From positions 1 to 64,000 of the forward strand of contig DLHS01000009.1 of the NCBI GenBank assembly GCA_002483345.1: DNA of 64,000 nt. The letters are read 5' to 3'. Position 1 is the stretch's first letter. Each line of letters begins with the position of its first letter. The stretch is from Bacteroidetes bacterium UBA7662. Lineage in GTDB: Bacteria; Bacteroidota; Bacteroidia; UBA7662. Made by a program: the position numbers and the translations under genes. This document shows positions 61,089 to 64,000 of the stretch, piece by piece. The notes under the pieces were generated by a model. That model was given only the letters and a program-made list of their open reading frames with translations, had not been told where the DNA came from and did not search any database.

Positions 61089-62477
61089 ATGATCATTTCC
61101 ATGATTCTTGTGTTCGTGCTGGGCTATGCGGCCATTGCATTTGAACACCCGCTGAAGGTTAACAAAACGGCCTCTGCACTCATCACAGCAGTATTAAGCT
61201 GGACCATACTAGCTTTATTCCCGATTCCCGACAGTATTTTCTCCACTGAAATCTTTACCGATTTTCTTGGGAAATTAAAACTCGAAGGTGCTTTTGACGG
61301 GTTAAGCCAGACAGAACTTTTCAGAGAATTTGCAGGACACGAATTGTCACATCACCTGAGCTCGATTGCAGAAATTCTCTTTTTCCTGCTGGGTGCCATG
61401 ACCATTGTGGAATTGGTGGATTCTCACCAGGGTTTCAAAGTCATTACCAACCGTATCAAAACCAAAGACAGCCAGAAACTATTGATTATCATCAGTGTGC
61501 TGGCTTTTTTCTTGTCGTCGGTACTCGACAACCTGACAACAGCCATTGTAATGGTTTCGTTGCTGCGTAAGCTGATACACAACCATGTGCAGCGGAAGTT
61601 GTATGCAGGTATGGTGATTATCGCTGCCAATGCCGGCGGTGCCTGGTCTCCCATAGGAGACGTAACCACCACCATGTTGTGGATAGGCGGGCAGATTTCA
61701 GCACTTAATATCATGAAAACCCTGATACTCCCATCAATTGTATGTTTGGCGGTGCCACTGATAGTAGTAGCGCGTAAAATGAAGGGCAGGGTTATACGTG
61801 CTCCTTACGATTATGAGGTTGCTGAGCAGCAGGAGTTAATCAAAGGAAGCAGGCTGATGCTCTTTATGGGTATAGGTGCGCTGGTTTTTGTGCCCATTTT
61901 TAAAACGGTCACGCACCTCCCTCCCTATCTGGGTATGTTGCTTGGGTTGGGTGTGCTTTGGATTACTTCCGAGTTAATCCATATTGACAAAAGCGAAGAG
62001 GAGAAAAAGCCTTATTCTGCCATCCATGCATTGAGCAAAATCGACACCTCAAGTGTCTTGTTCTTCCTGGGTATACTACTCGCCATTTCTGCCCTGGAAA
62101 CCATGAATATTTTGCGGCTGACAGCGGAGTGGCTGAATGCAACGATTGGAGATATGAAAATCATCGTATACATCATCGGGATTCTTTCTGCCATTGTAGA
62201 TAACGTTCCCCTGGTAGCAGCCAGCATGGGTATGTACGACTTGTCGGTTTATCCGATGGATCACTGGATGTGGGAAATGATGGCCTATTCTGCCGGTACA
62301 GGTGGCAGTATCCTGATCATAGGTTCTGCAGCAGGTGTTGCTGTTATGGGTATGGAGCGTATCAATTTCATCTGGTACCTTAAAAAGATATCACTACTGG
62401 CCTTTCTGGGTTATACAGCCGGCACCATTGTATATCTGTTGATTTATCCTTACTTAGCGGTACATCCTGTTCATTGA
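61089..62477 (+). CDS. nhaD: NhaD-type sodium/proton antiporter
   Basis: A 462-aa membrane protein with about 12 helices, in the CitMHS/ArsB (ion transporter) superfamily. The NhaD-like features are SSVLDNLTTAIVMVSLL, IIAANAGGAWSPIGDVTTTMLWIGG and the repeat of the same pattern near ISAIVDNVPLVAASMG in the second half. The start ATG 61089 fits the first helix; a frame start at 61056 is a TTG. It would expel Na+ in exchange for protons. Its stop overlaps the rfbC start by one base (TGATG), so the two are translationally coupled. Confidence 0.88.
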   Translation: MIISMILVFVLGYAAIAFEHPLKVNKTASALITAVLSWTILALFPIPDSIFSTEIFTDFLGKLKLEGAFDGLSQTELFREFAGHELSHHLSSIAEILFFLLGAMTIVELVDSHQGFKVITNRIKTKDSQKLLIIISVLAFFLSSVLDNLTTAIVMVSLLRKLIHNHVQRKLYAGMVIIAANAGGAWSPIGDVTTTMLWIGGQISALNIMKTLILPSIVCLAVPLIVVARKMKGRVIRAPYDYEVAEQQELIKGSRLMLFMGIGALVFVPIFKTVTHLPPYLGMLLGLGVLWITSELIHIDKSEEEKKPYSAIHALSKIDTSSVLFFLGILLAISALETMNILRLTAEWLNATIGDMKIIVYIIGILSAIVDNVPLVAASMGMYDLSVYPMDHWMWEMMAYSAGTGGSILIIGSAAGVAVMGMERINFIWYLKKISLLAFLGYTAGTIVYLLIYPYLAVHPVH

Positions 62478-63025
62478 TGCATATTGAAAAGACCCACATA
62501 GAGGGCCTGCTGGTCATACAGCCAACCGTGTTTGGTGACCACCGTGGTTACTTCATGGAGAGTTTTAACGAAGCTGTATTTCAGAGCCGGGGACTCCCGA
62601 CCGATTTTGTTCAGGATAACCAATCCTTATCCAACAAAGGCATATTGCGTGGTTTGCACTTTCAGGCACCCCCATACGCCCAGGGTAAGCTGGTACGTGT
62701 TATCAAGGGGGCGGTACTGGATGTTGCTCTTGACATTCGTGCCCATTCGCCTACCTATGGCCAGCACTTTGCCCTGGAGCTGAATGAGTCTAATAAAACC
62801 ATGCTCTGGATACCGCCCGGATTCGCTCATGGGTTCGCCACCCTTGCCGACGAGACCATCTTTTTCTACAAATGCACCGCGCTGTACGACAAAACCTCCG
62901 AAGGGGGTGTCTTGTGGAACGATCCTGCCCTTGGCATAAACTGGGGTATCAGCAACCCTGTTTTGAGCGATAAAGACATGCTCCTGCCCAGATTGGCGGA
63001 TTTCAAAACCCCCTTTAACAGGTAG
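62477..63025 (+). CDS. rfbC: dTDP-4-dehydrorhamnose 3,5-epimerase
   Basis: A 182-aa RmlC cupin, third enzyme of dTDP-L-rhamnose synthesis. Family blocks are present: the early DHRGYFMESFN, QDNQSLSNKGILRGLHFQ (with catalytic His), GAVLDVALDIRAHSPTYGQ, IPPGFAHGFATL and LWNDPALGINWGI. The start is the ATG at 62477 (a TTG one codon earlier is less likely). It shares one base with the nhaD stop. None of rfbA, rfbB or rfbD is in the window, so the sugar operon is elsewhere. Confidence 0.94.
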   Translation: MHIEKTHIEGLLVIQPTVFGDHRGYFMESFNEAVFQSRGLPTDFVQDNQSLSNKGILRGLHFQAPPYAQGKLVRVIKGAVLDVALDIRAHSPTYGQHFALELNESNKTMLWIPPGFAHGFATLADETIFFYKCTALYDKTSEGGVLWNDPALGINWGISNPVLSDKDMLLPRLADFKTPFNR

Positions 63026-63061
63026 ATAAGTCTTTATTCTCTTTTCACTTCTTCTTAATTA

Positions 63062-63069
63062 TATATTTG
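63062..63069 (+). promoter_or_regulatory. Possible -7 element (TATATTTG) before the flavoprotein gene
   Basis: An exact TAnnTTTG match 44 nt before the ATG at 63114, in an AT-rich spacer of 88 nt after rfbC. No good -33 is seen. Confidence 0.4.
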
Positions 63070-63113
63070 GATATTCTTATCCTTTTATATACTTTTACAT
63101 AAAAGTTCCACCC

Positions 63114-64000
63114 ATGAAACGCATCGTCATACTGGGGGCCGGCTCCGGAGGCACCATGCTCGCCCGCCATCTATTCAAAAAGCTTCCGCACGATCTTTAC
63201 AAGATTACGTTGGTTGATCCGGAAGCAAGGCACTATTATCAACCAGGATTCCTCTTCCTCCCTTTCGGACAAATTGAACCGGAAGCCTGTTACAGACCCA
63301 AAACGGATTTTATTCCAAAAGGTATCCAGCTTAAAACTGACCGGGCGCTGATCATAAAACCCGACATACAACAAATTACCCTCGAAAATGGCCAGCACAT
63401 GCATTACGATGTATTGGTGGTGGCCACCGGTACACATATAGCACCGGAAGAAACACCTGGTATGCTGGGTGAGGGTTGGCGCAAAGATGTTTTTGATTTT
63501 TACAGTTTCGAAGGCGCCATGGCACTGCGTGAAAAACTGGCGCACTGGCAAGGTGGCCGGTTGGTTGTGCATATCACCGAAACACCTATCAAATGCCCTG
63601 TTGCACCACTGGAATTTGCCTTCCTGGCAGATGCTTATTTTGATGAAAAAGGCCTGCGCGACAAAGTGCAAATCACTTATGTGACACCCCTTTCGGGAGC
63701 ATTTACCAAACCCAGGGCCGCCGCCAAGCTGGGGCACCTGCTGGAGGAAAAACAAATCGACATCGTCACCGATTTTGCCATTCAGGAAGTCGACAATGCC
63801 GGCAAACGCATCGTTTCTTACGATGGTATAGAAGTCCCTTACGACCTGTTGGTAACCGTCCCCACCAATCTGGGTGACCCGGTGGTGGCCAACTCCGGTC
63901 TGGGCGATGACTTCGGCTTTTTGCCGGTGGATAAAAAAAGTCTTCAGCACCGGCAATACCCCAACATTTTTTCGCTGGGTGATGCCACCAATGTCCCGAC
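63114..64000 (+). CDS. Sulfide:quinone oxidoreductase-like flavoprotein, cut off by the window
   Basis: The first 295 residues of an FAD/NAD(P)-binding disulfide-type oxidoreductase. The gene runs past the window end. The N-terminal Rossmann motif is IVILGAGSGGTMLARHL, and the ATG motif is VLVVATGTHIAPEE. The segment HITETPIKCPVAPLEFAFL holds a Cys at the place of the first catalytic Cys of sulfide:quinone reductases, and NIFSLGDATNVP is the second FAD motif at the very end. SQR passes electrons from sulfide to the quinone pool. Alternatives are NDH-2 or other FAD proteins; the second catalytic Cys must lie beyond the end. It follows rfbC after 88 nt. Confidence 0.75.
   Translation, partial: MKRIVILGAGSGGTMLARHLFKKLPHDLYKITLVDPEARHYYQPGFLFLPFGQIEPEACYRPKTDFIPKGIQLKTDRALIIKPDIQQITLENGQHMHYDVLVVATGTHIAPEETPGMLGEGWRKDVFDFYSFEGAMALREKLAHWQGGRLVVHITETPIKCPVAPLEFAFLADAYFDEKGLRDKVQITYVTPLSGAFTKPRAAAKLGHLLEEKQIDIVTDFAIQEVDNAGKRIVSYDGIEVPYDLLVTVPTNLGDPVVANSGLGDDFGFLPVDKKSLQHRQYPNIFSLGDATNVP

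Noticed and set aside
63171..63956. A 261-codon minus-strand frame at the window end.
   Set aside because: Shadow of the SQR-like gene that runs off the window; the plus strand has FAD-binding motifs.

Overview
The window comes from the chromosome of a Bacteroidota bacterium. Evidence: a type IX secretion (T9SS) C-terminal sorting domain, many lipoproteins with short lipoboxes, DUF5686 and DUF2807 proteins, almost no Shine-Dalgarno sequences, and several promoters of the Bacteroidota type (TTTG, about 19 nt, TAnnTTTG). A member of Saprospiria or Chitinophagia would fit, but the family cannot be fixed from these genes. Base composition is near-balanced and even, apart from one AT-rich patch around 46.1-47.2 kb. 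I see no rRNA, tRNA, phage or CRISPR.

Layout. 0-1.5 kb: an inverted GGTAAAACGG repeat array beside a Y1 (IS200/REP-type) transposase, then a DnaQ-like exonuclease. 1.6-7.4 kb: a secreted T9SS glycosidase-like protein, a copper exporter with its HMA chaperone, and an iodotyrosine-deiodinase-like nitroreductase. 7.5-11.1 kb (minus strand): purK-purE, tightly coupled to a redoxin lipoprotein and a haem/copper monooxygenase-like lipoprotein. 11.1-11.4 kb: a 320-bp fold-back element. 11.6-19.2 kb: a TetR regulator and a complete RND efflux system, then a DUF2807 lipoprotein ending at a 50-bp perfect palindrome. 19.2-28.2 kb (minus): a lipoprotein/outer-membrane protein/hydrolase group, and a tightly overlapping operon of hybrid kinase, beta-barrel, S41 peptidase and helical-repeat protein. 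28.4-34.7 kb (minus): a two-motif HGQPGH lipoprotein, then a five-gene acyl-metabolism operon (FabG-like, KASIII-like lacking two catalytic residues, alpha/beta hydrolase, sodium:solute symporter, acyl-CoA ligase). 35-40.5 kb: small exported and membrane proteins, one of them frameshifted, and a sigma-54 response regulator facing a large hybrid kinase. 40.5-46.1 kb (minus): methionine genes under a SAM-I riboswitch (metH, then metF), with a GxxExxY nuclease-like element inserted between them. 46.1-52.1 kb: an AT-rich methyltransferase locus, a lipoprotein, a heptamer microsatellite, an esterase, a CoA-transferase, thiol peroxidase and a CpeT-like protein. 52.5-55.9 kb: class I ribonucleotide reductase nrdB-nrdA. 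56-64 kb: an outer-membrane protein, a RecD-like helicase, a DUF5686 protein, an NhaD-type antiporter, rfbC and the start of a sulfide:quinone-reductase-like flavoprotein that runs off the window.

Most of the content is housekeeping or envelope physiology. No known defence system or biosynthetic gene cluster is recognised. The observations most worth following are the acyl operon with the KASIII-like enzyme, the GxxExxY element that splits metH from metF under the SAM riboswitch, the kinase/barrel/protease operon, the fold-back and REP-like repeats, the perfect palindrome, and several small proteins that automated callers would probably miss.
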